DNA of 35,506 bases, from the NCBI GenBank assembly GCA_001798855.1, contig MGQQ01000071.1, forward strand, positions 326 to 35,831, written 5' to 3'. Source of the stretch: Deltaproteobacteria bacterium RBG_16_49_23. GTDB lineage: Bacteria > Desulfobacterota > BSN033 > UBA1163. Positions 7,368-15,704 of this stretch are shown piece by piece (positions within the stretch are counted from its first letter, which is position 1; each line of letters starts with the position of its first letter). The notes beneath the pieces were generated by a model that saw only the letters and a list, made by a program, of their open reading frames with translations, was not told the DNA's origin and ran no database searches. The translations under genes and the position numbers were made by a program.

Positions 7368-8381
7368 CCTTCTTCGATCCTCTACAAATCCTTCTGACCG
7401 GACCTGCCCCTGATCATCCAATTCCACATAATAGACAAAGGGCAGACGAATTCCTGGCAGAAAAAATCTCACATCCATGAATTCCACCCTGTGCCTTCCA
7501 TCCCTTGAATTGACAGACTTCACGACGGGAAACCGGGCAAACCAGTAATAGAACTTTATTCCATCTGCAGCGAGGGCTTTCTTCACCCATGGAGAATCCG
7601 GTAATTTTTCCATGGATTGAAAAGAAATGCTTCCGGATGGATCATAGAGGCTATTCAATCTGTCGAAGAAAGAGGCCTGGGGAGAGGCGATTTCGGGAAC
7701 CTTTTTTCTCGTCAGATCCACAAATCCCTGAAAGACTTTATCTTCTGTCTCCACATAGAGGGCCCAGCGGAAAGGGGATGCGGGTTGGGGCAGGGCGGCG
7801 GTCTGAAGGATCTCCCTTTTCAATCCTTTCGAAAAATCCCTGACCTCGCTGAGGGCCTGCCCATGCTGAAACCAGCAGAAGAGGATATAGACGGCCAGTC
7901 CGGCGAGAGATCCCCGGCAGATCCATTGCGCTCTTCTTTTCAAGAAAAGGCCGGCCAATAACGGGAGAAGGATGATTCCGGAAAAGATCAGGTCAATGAT
8001 GAAGACGAGGTCCCACGAAAACCGGTGGTTGAAGAATGGAGAGAGGATCATTGTCCCGTAAGAGGTGAGCAAGTCGAGCAGGACATGGCTCATCAGAACA
8101 GGGAGACAGATTTTATAAAAACTCCAGAAGTAAGGGCGCTTAGATATTTTCACAAAGAGCCAGCTGAAAAAAAGGGCATAAAATGGGAGAAGGAATATGG
8201 AATGGGTAAAGTCCCGGTGATATTGAAGAAAAAAATTGCGGTTGAAGAGGCCAAGGACGAAATCGGAATCCGGAAAAATCCCCATGGCCAGTCCCGCCAC
8301 CGTTCCCCACCCGCCAATTTTTTTATCATCCATGGCTTTTGCAATCACTACGCCTGCAAGTGTATGTGTGATAGTGTCCAC
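7362..8381 (-). CDS. YdjM-like membrane protein (DUF457 family)
   Basis: The protein has the YdjM/DUF457 'membrane-bound metal-dependent hydrolase' signature: VDTITHTLAG at the start, GIFPDSDF, the YHRDFTHS block with conserved His and Asp, and LMSHVLLDLLTSYGT. Several hydrophobic helices fill the first 190 residues. The last 150 residues form a soluble domain (FRWALYVETEDKVFQGFVDL to FVYYVELDDQG) that is common in the longer members. The GTG at 8381 is chosen because family members start right at this ITH motif; a TTG at 8417 would add 12 residues without likeness to the family. E. coli YdjM is an SOS-linked protein of uncertain activity, so the enzyme role is not proven. It ends 6 nt inside the convergent zinc-ribbon gene. 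Confidence 0.8.
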   Translation of the reverse strand: MDTITHTLAGVVIAKAMDDKKIGGWGTVAGLAMGIFPDSDFVLGLFNRNFFLQYHRDFTHSIFLLPFYALFFSWLFVKISKRPYFWSFYKICLPVLMSHVLLDLLTSYGTMILSPFFNHRFSWDLVFIIDLIFSGIILLPLLAGLFLKRRAQWICRGSLAGLAVYILFCWFQHGQALSEVRDFSKGLKREILQTAALPQPASPFRWALYVETEDKVFQGFVDLTRKKVPEIASPQASFFDRLNSLYDPSGSISFQSMEKLPDSPWVKKALAADGIKFYYWFARFPVVKSVNSRDGRHRVEFMDVRFFLPGIRLPFVYYVELDDQGQVRSEGFVEDRRRL

Positions 8382-8489
8382 AAAAATAATATTAACCTGC
8401 CGGAAGGGTTGAGGCAACGATCAGATATAATTACCGGCCGGGCCTTCCTTTGCGATCTTTCTAATAAAAGAAGGATGCGTGTGGAAAAG

Positions 8490-9203
8490 TCAGATTGAAA
8501 GATATTTTTTAAACCAGCCCACGGTGAGGTCGATGGCGCGCTGGCGGTGGGCCGGAGCGGTGAGCCTATGGTCTGCATCTTCGATGATATGGATCTCTTT
8601 GGGCTCGCTTAAGTGATAGAAAATCTCCCATGCCTGTTCAACAGGAACGAGTTCATCCTTTTCTCCATGAATGATCATGCAATGAGAAACCCTGCTCAAG
8701 AGAGGCAACAATCGATGCCTGGGCAGGTCTTCAAAAAAGGCCTCAGGAGGCAAAGGCGCGCTCTCATTCCCTCTTTTCGTTTTTAGTTCATCCAGATGAT
8801 GAGGGGTCGCCCAAACCGCCATAGCCCGAATTTCTTTATCCATTGAGGCTTTGATTAAGGAGAGAAACCCTCCAAGGCTTGATCCAACCAACCCGATTCG
8901 ATTTTCCAGGTCCGGACGGGAGCGCATAAAATGGAGAGCTGAATCCAGGTCTTTAAGCTTTTTGCTGATCGTATTGTCTTCTTCTCTCCCTCCACTCTCA
9001 CCGATCCCTCTGAAATCGAACCGAAGCATGGCCATCCCTTCCTCTGACATTCGATTTCCAAGGGCAATATACTTTTCACTATCTTTGCTTGACAGGAGCC
9101 CATGAGAGGCAATCACGCAGGGCGGATGCTCCCTGGCAGGGAGATGAAGGATGCCTGAAATTTTTTCACCCTCGCTCTGGAAAGAAACTTTCTCTGTTCT
9201 CAT
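8490..9203 (-). CDS. Alpha/beta hydrolase (esterase-like)
   Basis: This is a 237-residue, single-domain alpha/beta hydrolase. Visible elements are the oxyanion-side SHGLLSSKDS (about 33-42), FDFRGIGESGG (about 62-72), the nucleophile elbow GSSLGG (Ser about 108), the acid in HGEKDELVP, and the final His in DADHRLT. It resembles the COG1073 / YtmA-like group, including serine aminopeptidase-type hydrolases. The substrate is unknown. A GGAG sits about 9 nt before ATG 9203. The gene is followed by the YdjM-like gene in the same direction after about 110 nt. Behind it lies the repeat-filled gap separating it from the radical-SAM gene. Confidence 0.87.
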   Translation of the reverse strand: MRTEKVSFQSEGEKISGILHLPAREHPPCVIASHGLLSSKDSEKYIALGNRMSEEGMAMLRFDFRGIGESGGREEDNTISKKLKDLDSALHFMRSRPDLENRIGLVGSSLGGFLSLIKASMDKEIRAMAVWATPHHLDELKTKRGNESAPLPPEAFFEDLPRHRLLPLLSRVSHCMIIHGEKDELVPVEQAWEIFYHLSEPKEIHIIEDADHRLTAPAHRQRAIDLTVGWFKKYLSI

Positions 9204-9218
9204 TTTCTGTTCTCCTCA

Positions 9219-9380
9219 CCCCCACCCGCACCCTCCCAAGTGGGACGGGCATCTTGCCCGTTATGACAGGCTAGAAGCCTGTTCCACCAAGGGGGAGGAA
9301 ATGACTGGGGGAATTTCGAATATTTTTAGTTAGTTCTTAGTCAAATCATTAATCATTGATGATTGCTAATTGACGATTGA
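9219..9380. repeat. Twin perfect hairpins plus an ATTGATCATT-type repeat
   Basis: Two perfect 7-bp hairpins with 3-nt loops stand 4 nt apart: ACGGGCA/TGCCCGT at 9245-9261 and ACAGGCT/AGCCTGT at 9266-9282. Around 9339-9398 the sequence is made of ATTGATC/GATCATT words in both orientations, and it runs into the 3' end of the radical-SAM gene. No gene is seen. This resembles dispersed intergenic repeats of other proteobacteria. Confidence 0.55.
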
Positions 9381-11084
9381 TCATTGGTCATTGATCTTTA
9401 TGTCAGCTTCTTTCATTGCGATTAAATACTCTTCTTTCAATTCTTCTTTCGGGATGCCGTGGTCTATGAAGTCCCAGGGAAAGATCTCATCCAGATCCCT
9501 CCTCCGGCAGACAAAGAAGTCGGGGTTAAGGCTCGATTCACGGAGAGCCTGGCCCCAGTTTCCCTGATAGCGGTGGGCAGCCATCAATACCTTACCCATC
9601 CTCCTGTCTCCTCTCGAAAGCAAGGCCTGGATATAGGCCCACTTGGGAAGGTCGTAGATCATCTCGATGTTCTTCTCCCTCCTGACCCCATTCCGGAGGA
9701 TCTTCAATTTCCTCTTCAATTCGCTCACTTCTTCAAACGGGACCCACTGGAAGGGAGTTGCCGGTTTGGGTATAAATGGATTGACGCTCAGAACCAGATT
9801 CCACCTTTTCTTCTCGGCCACCCTGGCGGAGACCATGTGATGCTCAATCCTTTTCGAAAGGGAAAGAATTCCCCTCACGTCCTCATCGGTCTCAGAAGGA
9901 AGCCCGATGAGAAAATAGCTCTTGATCTGTGAAATTCCATTCTCAACCAGCGTCCGGACCGCTCTTAAAATTTCATCATCGCCATAACCCTTCTTTAAAA
10001 CTTTCCGGAGCCTCTCCGAGCCCGCCTCCGGTGCAATGGCAACCGCCCGGACCCCGCCCCTTCTCAAACACTCAGCGAGGGAGGATGTAATCGCATCGAT
10101 CCTTAGAGAGGCCAGCGAGACGCCCCCTTCGCGGGAGAGGATATCCTCGCATAGCGGAAGAAGATGGGGATAGTCGGAGATGGCTGTTCCCGCAAGACCG
10201 ACCTTTTCTTCTTTTAAAAGGGCCTCCCTGGAGAGCGATTCGAGCAAGGGGAGATTTCGATTTCGAAAAGGATGATAGACAAAGCAGGCCGCACAGAACC
10301 GGCACCCCCTCGGACAGCCCCGGTTCACTTCCACGAGAGCCATCCCCTTGAACTCCGTATCCTGCGTGAAGAGACTCGATTGGGTCGGGAATCGATCGAT
10401 CTTCGAAACCCATCTCCGCTTCACCTTCCAGGGAAGCCCGGCTTCAGAATCAATCGCCTCTATCCTTCCGTCTCCCGCATAGGTGACATGATAAAATTCC
10501 GGGACATAGATCCCCTCGATTCCTATCAGCCTCCTCAATAAATCTTCCTTACCCTTTCCTGAGTGACGGTAAGTCTCCAGGAACTCTCCGATCACCTCCT
10601 CCGCTTCCCCGAGGACAAAGAGGTCGAAAAATTCGCTGAGGGGTTCCGGGTTGAGAAAGACGGCCACACCGCCTGCCATGACCAGCGGGTCTTTCTCTTT
10701 GCGATGACGACGCTCCAGCGGGATGCGGGCTAAATCGAGGAGGGTGAGGATGTTGAGAAAGTCGTTCTCAAAGGAGATGGAGAAGGCTAATAGATCGAAG
10801 TCTGAAAGGGGCGTCTGGGACTCGAGTGAAAAAAGCGGGGTGGGTGTCCTCCGGTAGTCCTGGAGGTCTTCCGGATCGGGAAGGAAGGCTCTCTCGCAGA
10901 CGATATCGTCTTCGGAGTTGAGCCTTTGATAGACGGTCTGAAATCCGAGATTGGACATCCCTACATGGTAGGAGTTCGGATAGAGGAGACATATCGAAAT
11001 TCTTCCTCCCCAGGGCTTTCGGACTGCCCCCCTCTCTTTTTCAAGAATGGCTTTTGCCTTCTGAATGAGTTTCCAAGAAACCAT
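9381..11084 (-). CDS. B12-binding-type radical-SAM protein (TIGR03960-like)
   Basis: This 567-residue protein has an N-terminal domain (about 28-175) of the cobalamin-binding type that precedes many radical-SAM domains (ICLLYPNSYHVGMSNLG, LLAFSISFENDF, PLVMAGGVAVFLNPEPL, FVLGEAEE). The radical-SAM core has CPRGCRFC (C257, C261, C264), IAPEAGSERLRKVLKKG and SYFLIGLPSETDEDV. It resembles the uncharacterised TIGR03960 group. In many bacteria that group is fused to or next to a DUF2344 domain; none is present here. Its substrate is unknown. It lies 122 bp after ftsZ on the same strand, so read-through from the dcw operon is possible. No SD is visible before the ATG. Confidence 0.82.
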   Translation of the reverse strand: MVSWKLIQKAKAILEKERGAVRKPWGGRISICLLYPNSYHVGMSNLGFQTVYQRLNSEDDIVCERAFLPDPEDLQDYRRTPTPLFSLESQTPLSDFDLLAFSISFENDFLNILTLLDLARIPLERRHRKEKDPLVMAGGVAVFLNPEPLSEFFDLFVLGEAEEVIGEFLETYRHSGKGKEDLLRRLIGIEGIYVPEFYHVTYAGDGRIEAIDSEAGLPWKVKRRWVSKIDRFPTQSSLFTQDTEFKGMALVEVNRGCPRGCRFCAACFVYHPFRNRNLPLLESLSREALLKEEKVGLAGTAISDYPHLLPLCEDILSREGGVSLASLRIDAITSSLAECLRRGGVRAVAIAPEAGSERLRKVLKKGYGDDEILRAVRTLVENGISQIKSYFLIGLPSETDEDVRGILSLSKRIEHHMVSARVAEKKRWNLVLSVNPFIPKPATPFQWVPFEEVSELKRKLKILRNGVRREKNIEMIYDLPKWAYIQALLSRGDRRMGKVLMAAHRYQGNWGQALRESSLNPDFFVCRRRDLDEIFPWDFIDHGIPKEELKEEYLIAMKEADIKINDQ

Positions 11085-11206
11085 TTTTAGGGTTTAGCGT
11101 TTAGGGTGTTGGGATTAGTATTAATATAACAAATAAAAGACTAATCCCCAATCTCAATTCTCTTCCCTACACCCTCCACCCTACTCCCTGTCCCCTAACA
11201 ACTTTT
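11085..11206. repeat. Inverted repeat between ftsZ and the radical-SAM gene
   Basis: TTGGGATTAGT (11109-11119) faces ACTAATCCC (11140-11148), with an AT-rich loop of about 20 nt. Outside it, TTTAGGG-type words face CCCTA-type words. It may attenuate transcription after ftsZ. It has no T-tract on the minus strand, so it is not a clear terminator. Confidence 0.4.
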
Positions 11207-12424
11207 TCAGTCCGCCTGTTTTCTTAAAAAAGTGGGGATGTCGAAACGGTCTTCATCTTCAATCACGAAATCGGAGGGGGGTTCCAATTTCAGCTCATCA
11301 AATCGTTCGTTGGCCTTGACCCTTCTCATAAAAGCGGGGGTTTCCCTGTTCCCCTCCTTGACGCTGATGGAGAAAGGAGGGATCTCTTTGCCGCCGTCCT
11401 TGAATCCGGGAATCTGAGCAAATCGTTTGATCCCCGAGAGGACCGGCCTATCCACCTTCTTCTCTGCGGTTTTTCCGAAGCCGGTGGCAATCACCGTGAT
11501 CCGGATATCGTCTTTCATGGACGGGTCAATCACCATCCCCCAGATGACGTTTGCTTCTTCATGGGCCTCCTTCTGGATAAGGCTGGTCGCCTCATTGATC
11601 TCACTGAGGGTCATGTTCTCTCCGCCGGTGATATTGATGAGAAGCCCTCGGGCCCCCTCGATCGAGATATCCTCCAGGAGCGGGCTGGAGATCGCCTTCT
11701 GGGCGGCCTCCATGGATCGGTTCTCCCCGGAGGCAATGCCTGTTCCCATCATCGCCATTCCGGTTTCAGTCATAACGGCCCGCACATCGGCAAAATCGAG
11801 ATTGATGATGCCGTGGCCGACAATGATATCCGAAATCCCTTTGGCCGCATGGAAGAGAATCTCATCCGCCTTCTTAAAGGATTCGAGTAACGTCATATTC
11901 TTGCCGCTGACGCTCAGAAGCCGTTGATTCGGAATGGTGATCAGGGCATCCGCTGTCATTCTCAGATTGGCCAGACCCTCTTCGGCCTGTTTCATCCTCT
12001 TCTTTCCCTCAAAGTGGAAGGGTTTGGTGACAATGGCTACGGTAAGGGCGCCCATCTCACGAGCCACCTCTGCAATCACCGGGGCCCCTCCCGTGCCGGT
12101 TCCGCCGCCCAGGCCGGCGGTGATGAAGACCATGTCCGCACCCTTCAGGATTTCGCGGATCATCTCCACATCTTCCAAGGCCGCTTTTCTTCCGACCTCC
12201 GGATTCGCTCCGGCTCCCAGGCCTTTGGTCAATGTGGCGCCCAGCTGAAACTTCATCGGAGCCAGGTTTGCCGACAATGCCTGAGCATCGGTATTGGCTG
12301 CAACAAACTCAACACCGGTGAGTTGACTGGAGATCATGGTATTCAGAGCATTGTTTCCTCCTCCTCCGATCCCGATGATCTTCACTTTGGCGGCCATGTT
12401 TTTGTTCTCGTCGAATTCGATCAT
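11207..12424 (-). CDS. ftsZ: Cell division GTPase FtsZ
   Basis: FtsZ is the tubulin homologue that polymerises into the division ring at midcell. Seen here (405 residues from the chosen start) are KIIGIGGGGNNALN, the tubulin signature GGGTGTG (about residues 106-112), NLDFADVRAVM (synergy/T7 loop), a variable linker, and the C-terminal peptide DRFDIPTFLRKQ that binds FtsA and other partners. The ATG at 12424 is chosen: AAGGAGG lies 5 nt before it. The in-frame ATG at 12442 lies upstream of that SD and would make the SD part of the coding region. It is the last gene of the dcw cluster, 105 nt after ftsA. Confidence 0.98.
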   Translation of the reverse strand: MIEFDENKNMAAKVKIIGIGGGGNNALNTMISSQLTGVEFVAANTDAQALSANLAPMKFQLGATLTKGLGAGANPEVGRKAALEDVEMIREILKGADMVFITAGLGGGTGTGGAPVIAEVAREMGALTVAIVTKPFHFEGKKRMKQAEEGLANLRMTADALITIPNQRLLSVSGKNMTLLESFKKADEILFHAAKGISDIIVGHGIINLDFADVRAVMTETGMAMMGTGIASGENRSMEAAQKAISSPLLEDISIEGARGLLINITGGENMTLSEINEATSLIQKEAHEEANVIWGMVIDPSMKDDIRITVIATGFGKTAEKKVDRPVLSGIKRFAQIPGFKDGGKEIPPFSISVKEGNRETPAFMRRVKANERFDELKLEPPSDFVIEDEDRFDIPTFLRKQAD

Positions 12425-12442
12425 TTTCCCCTCCTTTTTCAT

Positions 12443-12529
12443 TCAAAGATTTATTCCGTTAATCGTAAGGCGTTAGGCGCAAGGGGTTTTCCCACCCTCT
12501 CGCACTATCACTATTTACGTTTCTAAGTA
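12443..12529. repeat. ftsA-ftsZ gap with an AAGGCGTTAGG word
   Basis: The gap contains CGTAAGGCGTTAGGCGCAAG (12464-12483). The word AAGGCGTTAGG is also present in the gap between mraZ and rsmH (29681-29691), which points to a dispersed repeat. Confidence 0.35.
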
Positions 12530-13756
12530 TCAAAAGAATTCTCCTATCCATTCTTTCATCCGGCGGGTGACTTTGCTGAAGACATTCCCCTCCCCCACCT
12601 TAAACCGGCTCTGAGCCATGTTGCGGCTTCCATAAAGGACAAGGCCTACTCCGGTGGCATAAATCGGACTGTTGACCAGATCAACCAGGCCTCCGATTCC
12701 CACAGGCGCCCCCCTCCGGACAGGAAGATTAAAAACCTGCTCGGCCAGTTCAGGAATCCCTTCGAGAATGGCGCTTCCCCCTGTGAGGATCACCCCAGAA
12801 GCAAGAAGATTGCCATAGCCCATCTTTACCAACTCATCGCGAACCAGCGCGAGGGTCTCCTCCACCCTGGGTTCAATGATCTCCGCAAGAGTCTGTCTCG
12901 AAAGGACACGAGGCTTTCTGCCTCCCACGCTGGGGACTTCGATCGTCTCATCCTTCCGCACCATAGAAGTGAGCGCACATCCATAGCGGATCTTGATCTT
13001 CTCCGCCTCCTCCACCGGCGTACGAAGCCCTATGGAGATATCGTTGGTGATATGGCTTCCGGCCAGGGAGAAGACGGCTGTATGCTTGATCGCCCCATTC
13101 GAAAAGATGACGAGATCGGTCGTCCCGCCGCCGATATCGATGATGGCCGCCCCTAATTCTTTCTCCTCGGGGGTGAGCACGGCTTCGCTCGAAGCTAACT
13201 GTTCCAGGACGATGTCATCCACATCGAGGCCGGCCCGGTTGGCGCATTTGATGATGTTCTGAGCAGAGGTAATGGCGCCGGTGACGATGTGAACCCTCCC
13301 CTCCAATCGAATCCCTGACATTCCGACCGGGTCATTGATTCCGTCCTGATCGTCCACGATATACTCTTGAGGGATGGTGTGAATGATCTCCCGGTCCATG
13401 GGTATGGCCACCGCTCTCGCCGCATCGATGACCCGCTTCACATCATTCGGGCCGATCTCCTTGTTCTTGACGGCGATCACCCCGTGGCTGTTGATCCCTT
13501 TGATGTGTCCTCCTGCAATGCCTGCATAGACGGAAGTGATATGGCAATCGGCCATCAACTCCGCTTCTTCAACCGCTTTCTTGATCGACTGGACCGTGCT
13601 TTCAATATTGACGACCACACCCTTCCGCAATCCTTTTGAGGGAAAGGTTCCGAGGCCGATGATGTTGGCCTCACCGTTGGCCACCTCTCCTACAACCGTG
13701 CAGATCTTTGTCGTTCCTATGTCCAGTCCGACAACCAGCGAATCCCTCTTGCCCAT
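12530..13756 (-). CDS. ftsA: Cell division protein FtsA
   Basis: FtsA is the actin-like ATPase that ties FtsZ filaments to the inner membrane and recruits later division proteins. The 408-residue protein has the phosphate-1 motif VVGLDIGTTK (8-17), the domain with SVYAGIAGGHIKGI, AAIIDIGGGTTDLVIF (phosphate 2), and ILTGGSAILEGI (adenosine motif). The C-terminal SKVTRRMKEWIGEFF is the amphipathic membrane-binding helix. The length is normal. The upstream SD is unusually long and matches the whole 16S tail (see separate entry). ftsA sits between ftsQ (56-nt gap) and ftsZ (105-nt gap). Confidence 0.98.
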   Translation of the reverse strand: MGKRDSLVVGLDIGTTKICTVVGEVANGEANIIGLGTFPSKGLRKGVVVNIESTVQSIKKAVEEAELMADCHITSVYAGIAGGHIKGINSHGVIAVKNKEIGPNDVKRVIDAARAVAIPMDREIIHTIPQEYIVDDQDGINDPVGMSGIRLEGRVHIVTGAITSAQNIIKCANRAGLDVDDIVLEQLASSEAVLTPEEKELGAAIIDIGGGTTDLVIFSNGAIKHTAVFSLAGSHITNDISIGLRTPVEEAEKIKIRYGCALTSMVRKDETIEVPSVGGRKPRVLSRQTLAEIIEPRVEETLALVRDELVKMGYGNLLASGVILTGGSAILEGIPELAEQVFNLPVRRGAPVGIGGLVDLVNSPIYATGVGLVLYGSRNMAQSRFKVGEGNVFSKVTRRMKEWIGEFF

Positions 13757-13778
13757 CCCCGGATCACCTCCTTTCTAA
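13757..13778 (-). promoter_or_regulatory. Extended ribosome binding site of ftsA
   Basis: The plus strand at 13761-13778 reads GGATCACCTCCTTTCTAA, the same as the usual 3' end of bacterial 16S rRNA. On the minus strand this gives AGAAAGGAGGTGATCC, fully complementary to the anti-SD tail, with the GGAGG core 10 nt before the ftsA ATG. Most other genes in the cluster have weak or moderate SDs, so this one stands out. Confidence 0.75.
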
Positions 13779-13783
13779 CAGTT

Positions 13784-13807
13784 TGCTGAAAAAGTCGTTT
13801 TTCAGCA
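13784..13807. repeat. Perfect hairpin between ftsQ and ftsA
   Basis: TGCTGAAAAA and TTTTTCAGCA form a perfect 10-bp stem with a GTCG loop. It begins 6 nt after the ftsQ stop and ends shortly before the ftsA SD. It could reduce read-through into ftsA or protect mRNA ends. It is AT-rich in the inner stem and has no following T-run on the minus strand. Confidence 0.6.
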
Positions 13808-13812
13808 GCCTG

Positions 13813-14631
13813 CTAATTTGATCTACGGGAATTTTTCCTTACCACCATTCTCCTCAAGTCACTGCAATCAACCGACGTTGCCGTGACTCCTCTTTTCTGA
13901 AGATCCGTCCAGATAAGGGACAATCTTCTCAATTTTTCTCCAAAATGGTCCCACCCCATTCTGACCTCCACCCCTTCGGCCTGGGTGAAACATTGAATCC
14001 CGAAACTCTTTTCCATCCGGATCTCCGAAATCCCCTCGAGGGGAGAACCCCTTTCCTGATCGGCAATCCTTAAAAATTCAAGGGCTTTCGTGATGAGATG
14101 CCTTGCCACGGCCGGATCCTTATCAAATGCCTGCCGGCTCAACCCGGTGAGAAAAGGAAAATTATATTCATCACGGTCTCCCACCCTCGAAAAGATCACC
14201 CCATTCGAATCGATATAAAAAGGCTCCTCTAATTGAAGGATGGCCATCGGCTTTCGCTCCTCGATATGAATCAGCACCCGATCAGGAAAAACTTTTCTGA
14301 CATTCACAGATTCGACCCAGGGGTGGACTTCCACCCGCCCGGAGATCTCCTTCAGGGGGAGGGTAAAGAGATTGGGCATTCCTTCGATCCTGGCCAGCGA
14401 GAGAATGGTCTTCTCCGGAATTTTCCGGCGCCCCTTAATCTCCACCTTCTTCACCCGGAAGAAGGAATCCTCCAGCAGGCGGACATACAATTGATGGCCC
14501 GCCAGGAAGAAGAATATGAGGAAGAGGATATGAAAGGCCATCCGGACGGTTCTCCTGAGAATTTCCTGAATTCTCTCGCCTCCCCCCTCCTCCCGTTTCT
14601 TCTCAGGTCTGAAAAATTTTTCCTGGCTCAT
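13813..14631 (-). CDS. ftsQ: Cell division protein FtsQ
   Basis: FtsQ is a bitopic inner-membrane protein linking early and late division proteins (FtsB/FtsL complex). The 272-residue protein has a basic cytoplasmic start, one transmembrane helix (MAFHILFLIFFFLAGHQLYV, about 31-50), then a POTRA domain (FFRVKKVEIKGRRKIPEKTIL to PFLTG). The conserved VESVNVRKVFPDRVLIHIEERKP segment is clearly recognisable. A FtsQ beta domain follows to a basic tail. There is no strong SD before ATG 14631. It follows ddl by 76 nt, a gap taken up mostly by an inverted repeat. Confidence 0.94.
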   Translation of the reverse strand: MSQEKFFRPEKKREEGGGERIQEILRRTVRMAFHILFLIFFFLAGHQLYVRLLEDSFFRVKKVEIKGRRKIPEKTILSLARIEGMPNLFTLPLKEISGRVEVHPWVESVNVRKVFPDRVLIHIEERKPMAILQLEEPFYIDSNGVIFSRVGDRDEYNFPFLTGLSRQAFDKDPAVARHLITKALEFLRIADQERGSPLEGISEIRMEKSFGIQCFTQAEGVEVRMGWDHFGEKLRRLSLIWTDLQKRGVTATSVDCSDLRRMVVRKNSRRSN

Positions 14632-14642
14632 ATGGGTTTCCC

Positions 14643-14709
14643 GAAAGTGGAAGGTGGAGGGTGGTGATTAAAACTTTTTTCAGGGAACCACTTTCCACTC
14701 TCCACTTTC
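14643..14709. repeat. GAAAGTGG inverted repeat between ddl and ftsQ
   Basis: Arms at 14643-14664 and 14688-14709 match at 18 of 22 positions, with a 23-nt loop. The right arm reaches into the ddl stop codon (14708-14710), so the repeat was inserted, or has grown, right up to the coding end. Confidence 0.6.
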
Positions 14710-15646
14710 AACTTTCTATTTTTAATGCCGCCCCTAAAAGGATTCGCTCAGCCAGCTCTCCGAAAGAGATGCCGACATACTCTGCGGCCTTGGGCAGGAG
14801 GCTTGTCTCCGTCATCCCTGGCATTGTGTTTAGATCGATGATAAAGGGATTCCCTTCCTCATCGGTCATCAGGTCGACCCTGGCGCATCCCGAGCACCCA
14901 AGCGCCTGAAAAGCCCTGAGGCTAATCTCCTGGGCATGGAGGTACTTCTCTCTGGGAATCCGGGCCGGAATAATATACTCCGTCTCCCCTTTCGTATATT
15001 TCGAGTGGTAATCATAGAACCCGCTTCTTGGGGCAATCTCGATGATGGGGAGAGGAATGTCATTGAGAATGCCCACGGTGATCTCTTTCCCCCTCATGAA
15101 CGTTTCAACCAGAATCTCCTCATCGTATCTTCCCGCCTCCTTTAATGCCCGGAGAAGCTCTTCCTCTTTATGGACAATGGAGATTCCGATCGTAGATCCC
15201 TCCCGTGCAGGCTTGACCACAAGCGGAAGAGGAAGGGAAACTTTCTTCGGCGCCTCCCTCTCAATCTCCCCCCGCTTAAGGAATTCAAACGGCGGTGTCG
15301 GAACCTTCTCATGAAGCAAGATCTTTTTGGCCATGATCTTGTGAAGAGCGAGGGCGCTCGCAAGGACGCCCGATCCGGTATAGGGAATCCCCATCAACTC
15401 GAGCATCCCCTGAATCGTTCCGTCTTCTCCGTATCTTCCGTGAAGGGCGATAAACGCTATTTCAATCTTCTCTTTCATCAACCTTTCCGCGATGTCACGG
15501 CCCACATCAATGGAACAAGCCTTATATCCTTTTTCAACGAGCGCCTTCCCTATGGCCTTCCCTGTCCGGAGCGAAATCTCCCTCTCCCGGGAGAGGCCTC
15601 CCATCAGGACGCCGATCTTCTTCTTTTTAAGCGGTTGATCCTTCAT
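14708..15646 (-). CDS. ddl: D-alanine-D-alanine ligase
   Basis: Ddl joins two D-alanines with ATP to give the dipeptide used by MurF. The 312-residue ATP-grasp protein has the N-terminal GVLMGGLSREREISLRTG, LHGRYGEDGTIQGMLE, KPAREGSTIGIS, YDYHSKYTKGETEYIIPA, and DLNTMPGMTETSLLPKAA. The E-S-Y residues of the active-site triad (E in REREIS, S in REGST, Y in YDYHSKY) are visible. The Tyr in YDYHSKY fits a D-Ala-D-Ala rather than a D-Ala-D-Lac enzyme. It lies between murB (58-nt gap) and ftsQ. Confidence 0.97.
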   Translation of the reverse strand: MKDQPLKKKKIGVLMGGLSREREISLRTGKAIGKALVEKGYKACSIDVGRDIAERLMKEKIEIAFIALHGRYGEDGTIQGMLELMGIPYTGSGVLASALALHKIMAKKILLHEKVPTPPFEFLKRGEIEREAPKKVSLPLPLVVKPAREGSTIGISIVHKEEELLRALKEAGRYDEEILVETFMRGKEITVGILNDIPLPIIEIAPRSGFYDYHSKYTKGETEYIIPARIPREKYLHAQEISLRAFQALGCSGCARVDLMTDEEGNPFIIDLNTMPGMTETSLLPKAAEYVGISFGELAERILLGAALKIES

Positions 15647-15704
15647 CTGCTTACCACTAAAACCCTGCCGTCTTTATTCCGCAATCCGCAATCCGAAATC
15701 TGCA

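Noticed and set aside
12425..12442. ATG at 12442 as start of FtsZ
   Set aside because: The AAGGAGG ribosome binding site lies between it and ATG 12424, so the downstream ATG is used.
11924..12526. Long plus-strand frame (200 codons) antisense to ftsZ
   Set aside because: A shadow of the ftsZ coding strand, rich in His and Gly without domain likeness.
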